Shown in pieces: positions 57,509-64,000 of a stretch of 64,000 nt of DNA (within the stretch, counting starts at the first letter, position 1; each line of letters opens with the position of its first letter). A program made the translations under genes and the position numbers. Location: NCBI GenBank assembly GCA_003151975.1, contig PLZD01000031.1, forward strand, positions 202,488 to 266,487, read 5' to 3'. The notes under the pieces are model-generated. The model had not been told where the DNA came from and made no database searches. It saw only the letters and a program-made list of their open reading frames with translations. The DNA comes from Elusimicrobiota bacterium. Its GTDB lineage: Bacteria; Elusimicrobiota; Elusimicrobia; UBA1565; UBA9628.

Positions 57509-58456
57509 TCACTTCGAGTCGAAGTTGTCCTTCTTGAAGCCGATCTTGTCGTAAAAATCGTCGAAGCTCTTGAGCTGCATCTTGTTGGCCGGCGCCTGCT
57601 CGATCATCATCTGAGTCAGGTTGACCGGCGGGGGCATGCGGTCGCGGCAGTCCATGACGTCCTTGGCGTCCGTGCACCGGCGCGGAGCACCCCGCGGCTC
57701 GATCTGGTCTCGGCAGCCATCCCATGAAAGGAAGAGCGTTCCCTTGCGCGTGATGTAGCCGCTGCGCTTGATGTAGTCGTAGTCGGCCACGGACAGGTTG
57801 AAGCAGCCGGGAGACGAGCCATTGGCGAGGTTCTGGTCGAGAGCCACGTCCGAGAAAGGCACGGCCGTCGTGCCCGAGGTATCGGCCGCTTCGGAGCGCC
57901 GCGTGTAGACGCGGTCGCTCTCGTGGAAATGGATGCCGCGCGTGTAGACGCAGGCGTTGCGCTGTTCGAGGCCTTCCACTTTATAAGCCTGGATGTCGGG
58001 ATAGTGCGACATCTGATTGCCGCCGCCGTCGCCGAAGACGCGCATGCAGCCGCCGGGAGACGAGGCCGTGCCCCAGCCGTCCTTCGCATTGTCGGTCACG
58101 CCGACCGCGTGCCCGTCGGTGGAGCCGTTTCCCTGGCCCTGGCCCAATCCTCCGCGCAGAAGGATCGTCGACTTCGCCGGGTCGCGCTTGTTCCACTCGA
58201 GCACGTAGAGACGCACGAGGTCGCCCCGGACGCCGTTGTAGTTGCCGATGATGACATACTTCGAGTCGACCTTGTCCTGGAACGTCGCCAAACACTGCCG
58301 CGCGTAGTCGAGCGCTTCCTTAGGAAGGGGATTGCATTTATCGAGGGGGACGGGTTTGGTCGAGCCGTACCATTGCCCGCAATCGGGATCAAAGCCCACG
58401 GAAAACGCGGGAACCGCGAGAAAAACTGCAAGCAAGGCCCGAGCGGGAGCGTTCAT
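57509..58456 (-). CDS. Murein L,D-transpeptidase-like secreted protein (YkuD_2 type)
   Basis: The 315-residue protein has a signal peptide (MNAPARALLAVFLAVPAFS). Conserved landmarks are YVIIGNYNG, DAKDGWGTASSPGGCMRVFG-type loops, the RGIHFHES segment (His) and SSPGCFNLS with a Ser-x-Gly-Cys catalytic motif. The His and SxGC arrangement fits the YkuD_2 group of L,D-transpeptidase-like enzymes acting on peptidoglycan. Several more Cys suggest disulfides. TATACT lies 15 bases before the ATG with an AAGGA SD between. Confidence 0.72.
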   Translation of the reverse strand: MNAPARALLAVFLAVPAFSVGFDPDCGQWYGSTKPVPLDKCNPLPKEALDYARQCLATFQDKVDSKYVIIGNYNGVRGDLVRLYVLEWNKRDPAKSTILLRGGLGQGQGNGSTDGHAVGVTDNAKDGWGTASSPGGCMRVFGDGGGNQMSHYPDIQAYKVEGLEQRNACVYTRGIHFHESDRVYTRRSEAADTSGTTAVPFSDVALDQNLANGSSPGCFNLSVADYDYIKRSGYITRKGTLFLSWDGCRDQIEPRGAPRRCTDAKDVMDCRDRMPPPVNLTQMMIEQAPANKMQLKSFDDFYDKIGFKKDNFDSK

Positions 58457-58471
58457 GGGGTCCTTGCCATG

Positions 58472-58477
58472 AGTATA
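58472..58477 (-). promoter_or_regulatory. -10 element (TATACT) of the transpeptidase-like gene
   Basis: On the minus strand GGCTATACT lies 15 bases before the ATG, followed by an AAGGA motif at SD distance, so here a short leader is expected. Confidence 0.5.
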
Positions 58478-58504
58478 GCCGGATTGCGCCGTCTGTCAAG
58501 ACGG

Positions 58505-58999
58505 TCAGGCTTGGGAAATTTTGGAGAGGTCTCGCTTGCGCAGGACGCGGGCGGGCACTCCGGCGACGACGGCGCCGGCCGGAACATCCTTCGTGACGAC
58601 GGCTCCGGCCCCGATGATCGCGTGGTCGCCGACCTTGACCGGCAGCAAGGTCGCGTTCGAGCCGATGCGCACGAAGTTCCCAACCGAGGTCTTCTTCATG
58701 TTGTAGGCGCCGTTGGGCAGCGGGACATCGTAGAGATCGTTCGTGAACATCACGCCGTGGCCGACGAAGCAGTCGGAGCCCACGGTCACGCCCTCGCAGA
58801 GGAAGGAATGCGAGCTGATGCGAGTCCGTGGGCCAACTCTGGCACCGCGCTGAATCTCGACGAAAGGTCCCACGAACACGCCGGCACCCACCTCGCACTC
58901 GTAGAGGTTGGTGAAGTCCATGATCTTCGCCGTCGGGTCGATCTTGCAGTCGCGCTGTTTTTTCAGCGGCGACCCCGCGGGCTTCGGAGAACGTTTCAC
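58505..58999 (-). CDS. Hexapeptide-repeat acyltransferase (WlbB/WbpD-like)
   Basis: The start is taken as GTG 58999 (VKRSPKP) because TATAAT lies exactly six bases upstream; an ATG at 59017 would lie before that promoter. The 164-residue protein is a left-handed beta-helix: [38 protein letters not shown] (landmarks [15 protein letters not shown]), [33 protein letters not shown] and [11 protein letters not shown]. The MFTND segment is close to N-acetyltransferases that act on UDP-amino-sugars. It may supply acylated sugar nucleotides for the surface glycan. Confidence 0.82.
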   Translation of the reverse strand: MKRSPKPAGSPLKKQRDCKIDPTAKIMDFTNLYECEVGAGVFVGPFVEIQRGARVGPRTRISSHSFLCEGVTVGSDCFVGHGVMFTNDLYDVPLPNGAYNMKKTSVGNFVRIGSNATLLPVKVGDHAIIGAGAVVTKDVPAGAVVAGVPARVLRKRDLSKISQA

Positions 59000-59005
59000 G
59001 CTTCC

Positions 59006-59011
59006 ATTATA
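59006..59011 (-). promoter_or_regulatory. -10 element (TATAAT), leaderless start of the acyltransferase gene
   Basis: On the minus strand TATAAT, then GGAAGC, then GTG at 58999, six bases away. Confidence 0.65.
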
Positions 59012-59081
59012 TATCATGCGACCCTCTTCCTTTTATAGGCCGGCCAGGACTTGAATATTTAATATTTTTCCAGTACCTTTC

Positions 59082-62075
59082 ATGCAGATGATGCAAACCA
59101 AGCGACTTTTCGTCGCCTGGACGGTTCTGTCTCTAACGCTCGGCGCCAACGCCGCGCCGTCGAACATCGCCGCCCGTCGCTCCTTCGATTACGCGCAAGA
59201 GCGCTTCCTCATGGGCGATTTCAAGCGGGCGCTCGCCGAAGCCAACAACGCCGTGACCGATGATCCCGGCATGGCGCCGGCGCTCGCCTTGCGCGCGCGG
59301 CTCTGGGCCGTCTTGGGAGACGCCGACAACATGCGCAAGGACTGCGACCGGGCCATGGACAAGCTCGGCGCGTCGGTCTCCTCTCTCGACATCGAGCAGC
59401 TCGTGGCCCAAGGCACGGCGCTCCAGCTTGAAGGCGCGACCGAGCAGGCCATGGCGAGCTTCGACGCCGCGCTCCAGCTCAACAACCGCAGCGCGGAAGC
59501 GCTGGCCGGGCGCGCGCGGGTTTGGCGCGCCAAGGGACTCAACGAGCGGGCGCTCGACGATCTCAACGCTGCGATCGCGCGAGAGAAGGACGTCCCGATC
59601 TATCTTTACGCGAGGGCCAACGCCAACTACGAGCTCGGGCAATACGACGCCGCGCTGGCCGATCTCACGAGCGCTCTGCGTCAGAACAAGAATTTCTATC
59701 CGGCCTACGGCCTCGTGGGAGCGTCGCTCGCGCGCAAAGGAGACGCCAAGCGCGCGCGCAAGGCCTACGACAAGGCGCTGAGCCTCAACGCGGAATACGA
59801 CTTCGCGTATCTGGGCCGCGCCGCGCTGGAGCTTTCCGCGGGCCAGGAGCAGGCGGCCTTCGGCGATTTCGACGAGGCCATCCGCGTGGCGCCGCACGAC
59901 TACGCGCCGTATTACAATCGCGCCGAGGCCTATTGGCGGCGCGGCAACCGCGAGGAGGCGATGGGCGACTATCGCAAGGCGCTCGACGCCGTTTCGCTTG
60001 AGCCCGAGTTCGTCATCTCGATCGGCGACCGTTTTTCGCAGATGGTCCTCTACCGCGAGGCGATCGAGTCATACACGCGCGGCTACGAGCTGGCGGGGGG
60101 AGCCACGAATCGCGCGCCGGCAGGCAAGTCGGGAGACCGCCGCGCGACTTTGTCCCAGGCGGGCATTCGCGCGCTCCTGCGCCGCGCGGCCGCTTACGAA
60201 GGCATGAAGGATATCAAGGCGGCCATGGCCGATCTGACGGAAGCCGTCAACCGCGATCCGTCGTCCCCTCAAGCCTGGGCCGCGCGCGGAACCATGTCGC
60301 TGAAGATGGGCCTCGACGATCAAGCCCTCGGAGACCTCAACCAGGCCGTCCGCCTCGATCCAAAGAACGCGGAGGTCCGCGTGGCGCGGGGCAGCTACTA
60401 CTCGCGCGTCGGCAAGCCGAAGGCGGCGATGGAGGACTTCAACGCGGCGCTCAAGCTCGACGACACGCGCGCCGACGCCTACAACGACCGCGGCACGCTC
60501 TACTCCAACGCCTTCAACCAGCCGGAAAAGGCGCTCGCCGACATCGAGAAGGCGGTGAGCCTCAGCCCGCGGGACTACAATTTCCTCTTCAATCTGGCGA
60601 TGATGCGCCTCAAGCTCAGGGATTACTTGAAGGCCATCGCGCTCTTCAACGACGCCCTCAAGTACCAAGGGCCGCCGGCGCGCATACTGACGCACCGCGC
60701 CGAGGCCTACGCCCAGCTCGGCGACCACGCCAACGCCCTCGCCGACATTCAGACGGCCCTCGAGAAAGAGCCGAAGTACGCCCCTCTCTACGACGCCTTG
60801 GGGACTTTGCGGCTGAAGGGCCAGGATTATGAGCAGGCCGTGCGCGACCTGACCCAGGCGCTCGAGCTCGACCCCGAGAACGCCAACGCCTTGGTGCATC
60901 GCGGCCAGGCTTACGGGGCGCTGGGCTCGCTCAAGCGCGCCGTGAAGGATTTCAAAAAAGCGGTCGACATCGATCCAAGATCCAAGGAAGCCCTGACTTT
61001 TTACTGCCAGGCCCTGCGTCTCGACGGAGACGCGGGCGACGCCGTGAAGGAGTGCGGCAAGGCCGTCGACCTGGACGCCTACTACGCCCCGGCCTATCTC
61101 CAAAGGGGCCTCAGCTTCTTGGCCATGCGCCAAGCGGAAAAAGCGGTCGCCGACATCAGCACCGCTTCCCAGCTGGGGCTGCGGCGCGCCGAAGGGTATC
61201 TTGCGATGGCCGTCGCCCACACGGCCGCGCGCCTCTATAAGGAAGCTCACGACGATTTCGAGAACGCGGCCCAATACGACTCGGGCGTCCACTCTCCCGA
61301 GATCGGGCTGCGCTATCCTCACGGCGACAGCGAGGAATATTTCAACGCGATCGCCGACCTCGAGCCCCTGCTGCGGCGGGACTCATCGAAGGCCTACGTC
61401 TTCATCGTGCGCGGCGACGCCCTGCTCAACGCCGAGCACTTCGACAAGGCCGTCTCCGAGTATACTAAGGCCCTCGAGCTCGACGGCTCCGTGGCCGACG
61501 CGTACCTCGGTCGGGCGTCCGCGCTGATCGGCCAGGAATCCTACGATTCCGCCGAGCAGGACCTGCTCAAGGCGCTCGAGCTGCGCGCCGACGACGCTTC
61601 GGCGCACGTGCGGCTGGCCACCGTGTACACTCTCAAGCGCGACTACCAAGGCGCTTTAGGGGAAGTCGCCAAAGCCGTCAAGATCGACGGCAGCAACGCG
61701 GAGGCCTACCTGCGCGCGGGCAATGCCCACTACTTCATGAAGAATTACAAGAAGGCCCTGCAAAATTACGAGCTCGCGGTGAAGGCCGACCCGGCCAATC
61801 CCACCGCCCACAACGCCGTGGGCATGGGCCATTTCGCCATGAGGCAGTACGACGAGGCGCTTGAGAGCTTTAGTAGAGCCATCGCGCTTGACCCGACCTC
61901 CGACCGCTACTACCGCAACCGCGCCTCGACCTACTCGAACATGCGCCAATTCGTCAACGCGGCCGCGGAATTCCGCAACGCGAGCGCGCTCAACACCGAT
62001 CCCACGATGGTCGACGACTACAAGAAGCTCATAGACGAAAGCGAAGCGCAGTCGGTGTCGGGCGGCAAGAGCTGA
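59082..62075 (+). CDS. Large TPR-repeat protein, probably exported
   Basis: The 997-residue protein starts with a signal peptide (VAWTVLSLTLGANAAPS). The rest is tandem tetratricopeptide repeats, more than 20 units with typical W/L-G-Y-A-F-A-P spacing (for example ALDLDPENANALVHRGQAYGALGS-type units, NPTAHNAVGMGHFAMRQYDEALESF). ATG 59082 is used; ATG 59088 and 59091 follow. It is likely a periplasmic or outer-membrane scaffold; partners are unknown. Repeats are intact over the full length. Confidence 0.85.
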   Translation: MQMMQTKRLFVAWTVLSLTLGANAAPSNIAARRSFDYAQERFLMGDFKRALAEANNAVTDDPGMAPALALRARLWAVLGDADNMRKDCDRAMDKLGASVSSLDIEQLVAQGTALQLEGATEQAMASFDAALQLNNRSAEALAGRARVWRAKGLNERALDDLNAAIAREKDVPIYLYARANANYELGQYDAALADLTSALRQNKNFYPAYGLVGASLARKGDAKRARKAYDKALSLNAEYDFAYLGRAALELSAGQEQAAFGDFDEAIRVAPHDYAPYYNRAEAYWRRGNREEAMGDYRKALDAVSLEPEFVISIGDRFSQMVLYREAIESYTRGYELAGGATNRAPAGKSGDRRATLSQAGIRALLRRAAAYEGMKDIKAAMADLTEAVNRDPSSPQAWAARGTMSLKMGLDDQALGDLNQAVRLDPKNAEVRVARGSYYSRVGKPKAAMEDFNAALKLDDTRADAYNDRGTLYSNAFNQPEKALADIEKAVSLSPRDYNFLFNLAMMRLKLRDYLKAIALFNDALKYQGPPARILTHRAEAYAQLGDHANALADIQTALEKEPKYAPLYDALGTLRLKGQDYEQAVRDLTQALELDPENANALVHRGQAYGALGSLKRAVKDFKKAVDIDPRSKEALTFYCQALRLDGDAGDAVKECGKAVDLDAYYAPAYLQRGLSFLAMRQAEKAVADISTASQLGLRRAEGYLAMAVAHTAARLYKEAHDDFENAAQYDSGVHSPEIGLRYPHGDSEEYFNAIADLEPLLRRDSSKAYVFIVRGDALLNAEHFDKAVSEYTKALELDGSVADAYLGRASALIGQESYDSAEQDLLKALELRADDASAHVRLATVYTLKRDYQGALGEVAKAVKIDGSNAEAYLRAGNAHYFMKNYKKALQNYELAVKADPANPTAHNAVGMGHFAMRQYDEALESFSRAIALDPTSDRYYRNRASTYSNMRQFVNAAAEFRNASALNTDPTMVDDYKKLIDESEAQSVSGGKS

Positions 62076-62104
62076 GCCCGCCCCTGGCGCGCGCCGCGGC
62101 GGAC

Positions 62105-62113
62105 TGCTACACT
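62105..62113 (+). promoter_or_regulatory. Extended -10 element (TGCTACACT)
   Basis: TGCTACACT lies 15 bases before the ATG at 62129 with GGAGG between. The position implies a short leader. Confidence 0.5.
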
Positions 62114-62128
62114 AGGGCGGAGGCGTCG

Positions 62129-62929
62129 ATGGAAGAATCACCCGAGCCCGGCGAGGAGAAAAAGCGGAAGAAGTCGCGAGCCGCGTCGGCCTTGGCGGCC
62201 GTCCTCTTCTTTGTGTTGGTCTTGCCGCTTTTCCTCCTGCTGCGCAAGCGGCCCGCCGCGATTCCGGAAGTCGAAGACGGGATCAGCCCCATCGCGCAAT
62301 TCTCGGGCCGCGAGCACGAAGTCCCGCGCGTCAAGCTCGCTCTTCCTCCGGAGCCGCCAAAACCGGCTCCCAAGCCAGCATCCGCGCCTAGACCGGCGCC
62401 GCCGATGGCGGCCCGCGTGAAGCAGGCTCCGGCTCCGCGCGCCATCGAGGCCCCGGCCGCGGCGCTGGCCTCGCTCGTGTCCCTGCCTACCTGGGTCACC
62501 GAGACCGCGAGGCCGGCGCCTTCGGCCTCCATGACGCTCCCCGCGCCCCCGACGGTCCGGCGCGCGCCCGTCTTGGCCAAGAAGAAGCCCGCCGCCAAAT
62601 CAAAAATGACGGCGCGCCGGCCGCCGGCGAAAGTTCCCTTGGCCCCGTCTCCGGCGCAGGTCGTCCCGGGCGGTTCGGAGAACGACGTCTGGTCCGCCCC
62701 TGCCGCGCCCGCAGCGCCCCAGAAGCCGGCTTCCGTCTCGCACGTCCACGGACGGCGCGCGGAGCAGCCGCCCGAGATTCTTCCCGCGGCCCCGCCGGCC
62801 GACGATCCCGACGCGATCAAGATCGGCCAAACGCAGGAGGGGGAGAGCCCAACGCCTTCGCCCGCAAGCCCGAAAAAATCCGACGGCCCCGCCATCATCA
62901 TCGAACACGTCTCGAAAGACGCCCCATAA
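62129..62929 (+). CDS. Pro/Ala-rich single-pass membrane protein
   Basis: The 266-residue protein starts with an acidic then basic stretch (EESPEPGEEKKRKKSR), a single membrane helix (about 17-38, SALAAVLFFVLVLPLFLLL) and a long Pro/Ala/Lys-rich region of TonB-like composition. It lacks a folded C-terminal domain that I recognise. It may span the periplasm as a linker protein. A GGAGG SD and a -10 box lie upstream. Confidence 0.6.
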   Translation: MEESPEPGEEKKRKKSRAASALAAVLFFVLVLPLFLLLRKRPAAIPEVEDGISPIAQFSGREHEVPRVKLALPPEPPKPAPKPASAPRPAPPMAARVKQAPAPRAIEAPAAALASLVSLPTWVTETARPAPSASMTLPAPPTVRRAPVLAKKKPAAKSKMTARRPPAKVPLAPSPAQVVPGGSENDVWSAPAAPAAPQKPASVSHVHGRRAEQPPEILPAAPPADDPDAIKIGQTQEGESPTPSPASPKKSDGPAIIIEHVSKDAP

Positions 62930-62936
62930 GTTCTTG

Positions 62937-62945
62937 TGCTACAAT
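62937..62945 (+). promoter_or_regulatory. Extended -10 element (TGCTACAAT) of metF
   Basis: TGCTACAAT ends 11 bases before the ATG at 62957, so the leader is at most a few bases. Confidence 0.6.
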
Positions 62946-62956
62946 CGTTGCACCGT

Positions 62957-63826
62957 ATGGACCTCCCCGAGCTTTTTACGCGCCCGGAACCGGCATTTTC
63001 GTTCGAGTTCTTCCTGCCCAAGGCCCCGGCGGACGTCGCCGGCTTTCTCGAGGGCGTCCGCGAGCTCAAACGCCTAAAGCCCGCGTTCGTCACGCTGACT
63101 TACGGCGCCGGCGGCTCCGCCCGCTCGCAGACCATCGAGACGGCCGGCCGCATCCAGAATGAGGTCGGCATCACGACCGCCTGCCACATGACGTGCATCA
63201 CGCACACCAAGGCCGAGATGGCCGACAACCTATCTCGTCTGAAGGCCGAGGGAATCAACCACATCGTGGCCCTGCGCGGAGACCAGCCGAAAGACGCTCC
63301 GGCGCCGCCTCCGGAAAAAAGAGATTTCGGCTATGCGCGCGATCTCGTGGCGTACATCAAGGAGCGGGGGGGCTTTCGCATGGCCGTCGCCGGCTATCCG
63401 GAGACGCATCCGGAGTCGTCGTCCCCGGAAGCCGACGTCAAGAACCTCGCCGAGAAGGTCGCGGCCGGCGGCGACTGGGTCATCACCCAGCTCTTTTTTG
63501 ACAACGCCAAGTATTTTGATTTCGTGCGCAGGGCCAGAGCCGCCGGCGTCTCTGTCCCGATCGTGCCGGGCATCATGCCGGTCACCGGCTACGCCCAGCT
63601 CAAGCGCTTCACGGCCATGTGCGGGACGAGCATACCTCACGAGCTGGCCGAGCGTTTGGACAAGGTTCAAAACGACCCGGAGGCGGTCATCCGGCTGGGC
63701 ATCGAGCACGCGGCGAAGCAGTGTCACGAACTGCTGAGCCGCGGCGCGCCGGGAATACACTTCTACACGCTCAACCGAACGCGCTCCACCACAGAGATTC
63801 TCTCCCAGCTTCGGCGTTCGGCGTGA
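62957..63826 (+). CDS. metF: 5,10-methylenetetrahydrofolate reductase
   Basis: The start is the ATG at 62957 (MDLPELFTRPEPAF), after a -10 box. The 289-residue TIM-barrel flavoprotein has FSFEFFLPKAPAD (catalytic Glu in FEFF), FVTLTYGAGGSARSQTIETA, ACHMTCITHTKAEM, HIVALRGDQPKD, GDWVITQLFFDNAKYFDFV and PIVPGIMPVTGYAQL. It reduces methylene-THF to methyl-THF for methionine synthesis. The stop overlaps the next ATG (TGATG). Confidence 0.95.
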   Translation: MDLPELFTRPEPAFSFEFFLPKAPADVAGFLEGVRELKRLKPAFVTLTYGAGGSARSQTIETAGRIQNEVGITTACHMTCITHTKAEMADNLSRLKAEGINHIVALRGDQPKDAPAPPPEKRDFGYARDLVAYIKERGGFRMAVAGYPETHPESSSPEADVKNLAEKVAAGGDWVITQLFFDNAKYFDFVRRARAAGVSVPIVPGIMPVTGYAQLKRFTAMCGTSIPHELAERLDKVQNDPEAVIRLGIEHAAKQCHELLSRGAPGIHFYTLNRTRSTTEILSQLRRSA

Positions 63827-64000
63827 TGCCGGCGGCGCTTCTACTCCTCGCTCTGGCGAACGGCGCTCAGGCGCTGCCGCCGGCGCCCGCCGTGATCCCC
63901 ACCGGAACGATCGTCTCGGTCTCGACCGCGGTCCAGCCCGTGATCGCGACCGTGCGCGTCGAGCGGGCTAACGTCTTCGACCCGACCGCTCCGGGAGAGA
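63826..64000 (+). CDS. Partial secreted protein, cut by the window end
   Basis: An ATG overlapping the metF stop opens a frame that runs past the window. It begins MPAALLLLALANGAQA, a signal peptide, followed by LPPAPAVIPTGTIVSVST and VIATVRVERANVFDP. It is probably an envelope protein; the family cannot be named from this fragment. Confidence 0.6.
   Translation, partial: MPAALLLLALANGAQALPPAPAVIPTGTIVSVSTAVQPVIATVRVERANVFDPTAPGE

Noticed and set aside
57511-57525. Inverted repeat ACTTCGA-G-TCGAAGT
   Set aside because: A one-base spacer cannot form a stable hairpin and the site lies in the transpeptidase coding end; probably chance.
1-64000. tRNA, rRNA, CRISPR, insertion sequence or prophage
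   Set aside because: No TpsiC-arm and acceptor pattern, no regularly spaced direct repeats, and no transposase or integrase motif was found by reading; small RNAs cannot be excluded.

Overview
The window is a high-GC bacterial chromosome segment with very tight packing. Most same-strand neighbours overlap by ATGA, GTGA or TTGA, and several convergent pairs overlap at their stop codons. No rRNA, tRNA, CRISPR array, transposase or phage gene was recognised. A giant secreted protein with TolC-like segments, Zn-ribbon M48 protease, large TPR protein, pseudopilin-like C-terminus and groundwater-type gene content suggest an Elusimicrobiota-like or similar uncultured Gram-negative lineage. This is inference; there is no marker gene to settle it.

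Layout. (1) 1-23.8 kb: a minus-strand exopolysaccharide or surface-glycan operon. In transcription order: initiating sugar transferase, polysaccharide deacetylase, GT2, O-antigen ligase/polymerase, GPI-ethanolamine-phosphate-transferase-like enzyme, GT4, acetyltransferase, GT2, GT4, DUF4091-type lipoprotein with three tandem repeats, ABC exporter, GT2-deacetylase fusion and three more glycosyltransferases. Three gutted glycosyltransferase remnants sit between intact genes and keep their start and stop couplings. (2) 23.9-27.0 kb: an outer-membrane beta-barrel protein, a small anchored Asn/Gly-rich protein and two low-molecular-weight tyrosine phosphatases. (3) 27.0-33.9 kb: an amino-acid activation and oxidation cassette: an alpha/beta hydrolase with Cys in the nucleophile position, an adenylation-PCP-hydrolase fusion, an acyl-CoA dehydrogenase and EtfAB. 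It recalls the accessory genes of exosortase/EPS loci, but no exosortase is present. (4) 33.9-42.3 kb: housekeeping and envelope genes: Mpo1-like protein, M48 protease, Ala/Gly-rich membrane protein, DUF2332 protein, DinG-like helicase, response regulator and a secreted protein. (5) 42.3-53.8 kb: one 3849-codon gene. (6) 53.9-64 kb: O-methyltransferase, ClpS-like protein, membrane protein with pseudopilin-like tail, aldo/keto reductase, BON protein, L,D-transpeptidase-like protein, hexapeptide acyltransferase, TPR protein, Pro/Ala-rich membrane protein, metF and a truncated gene.

Two features run across the window. Many first genes have a TAnnnT -10 element exactly 6 nt (range 6-11) before the start codon, which predicts leaderless mRNAs. 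The EPS operon relies on overlapping stop/start codons, and this may explain why gutted genes keep both ends. The most interesting candidates are the gutted-gene remnants, the A-PCP-hydrolase/ACAD/ETF cassette with a readable Asn/Asp-like specificity code, and the giant protein with repeated TolC-like segments.
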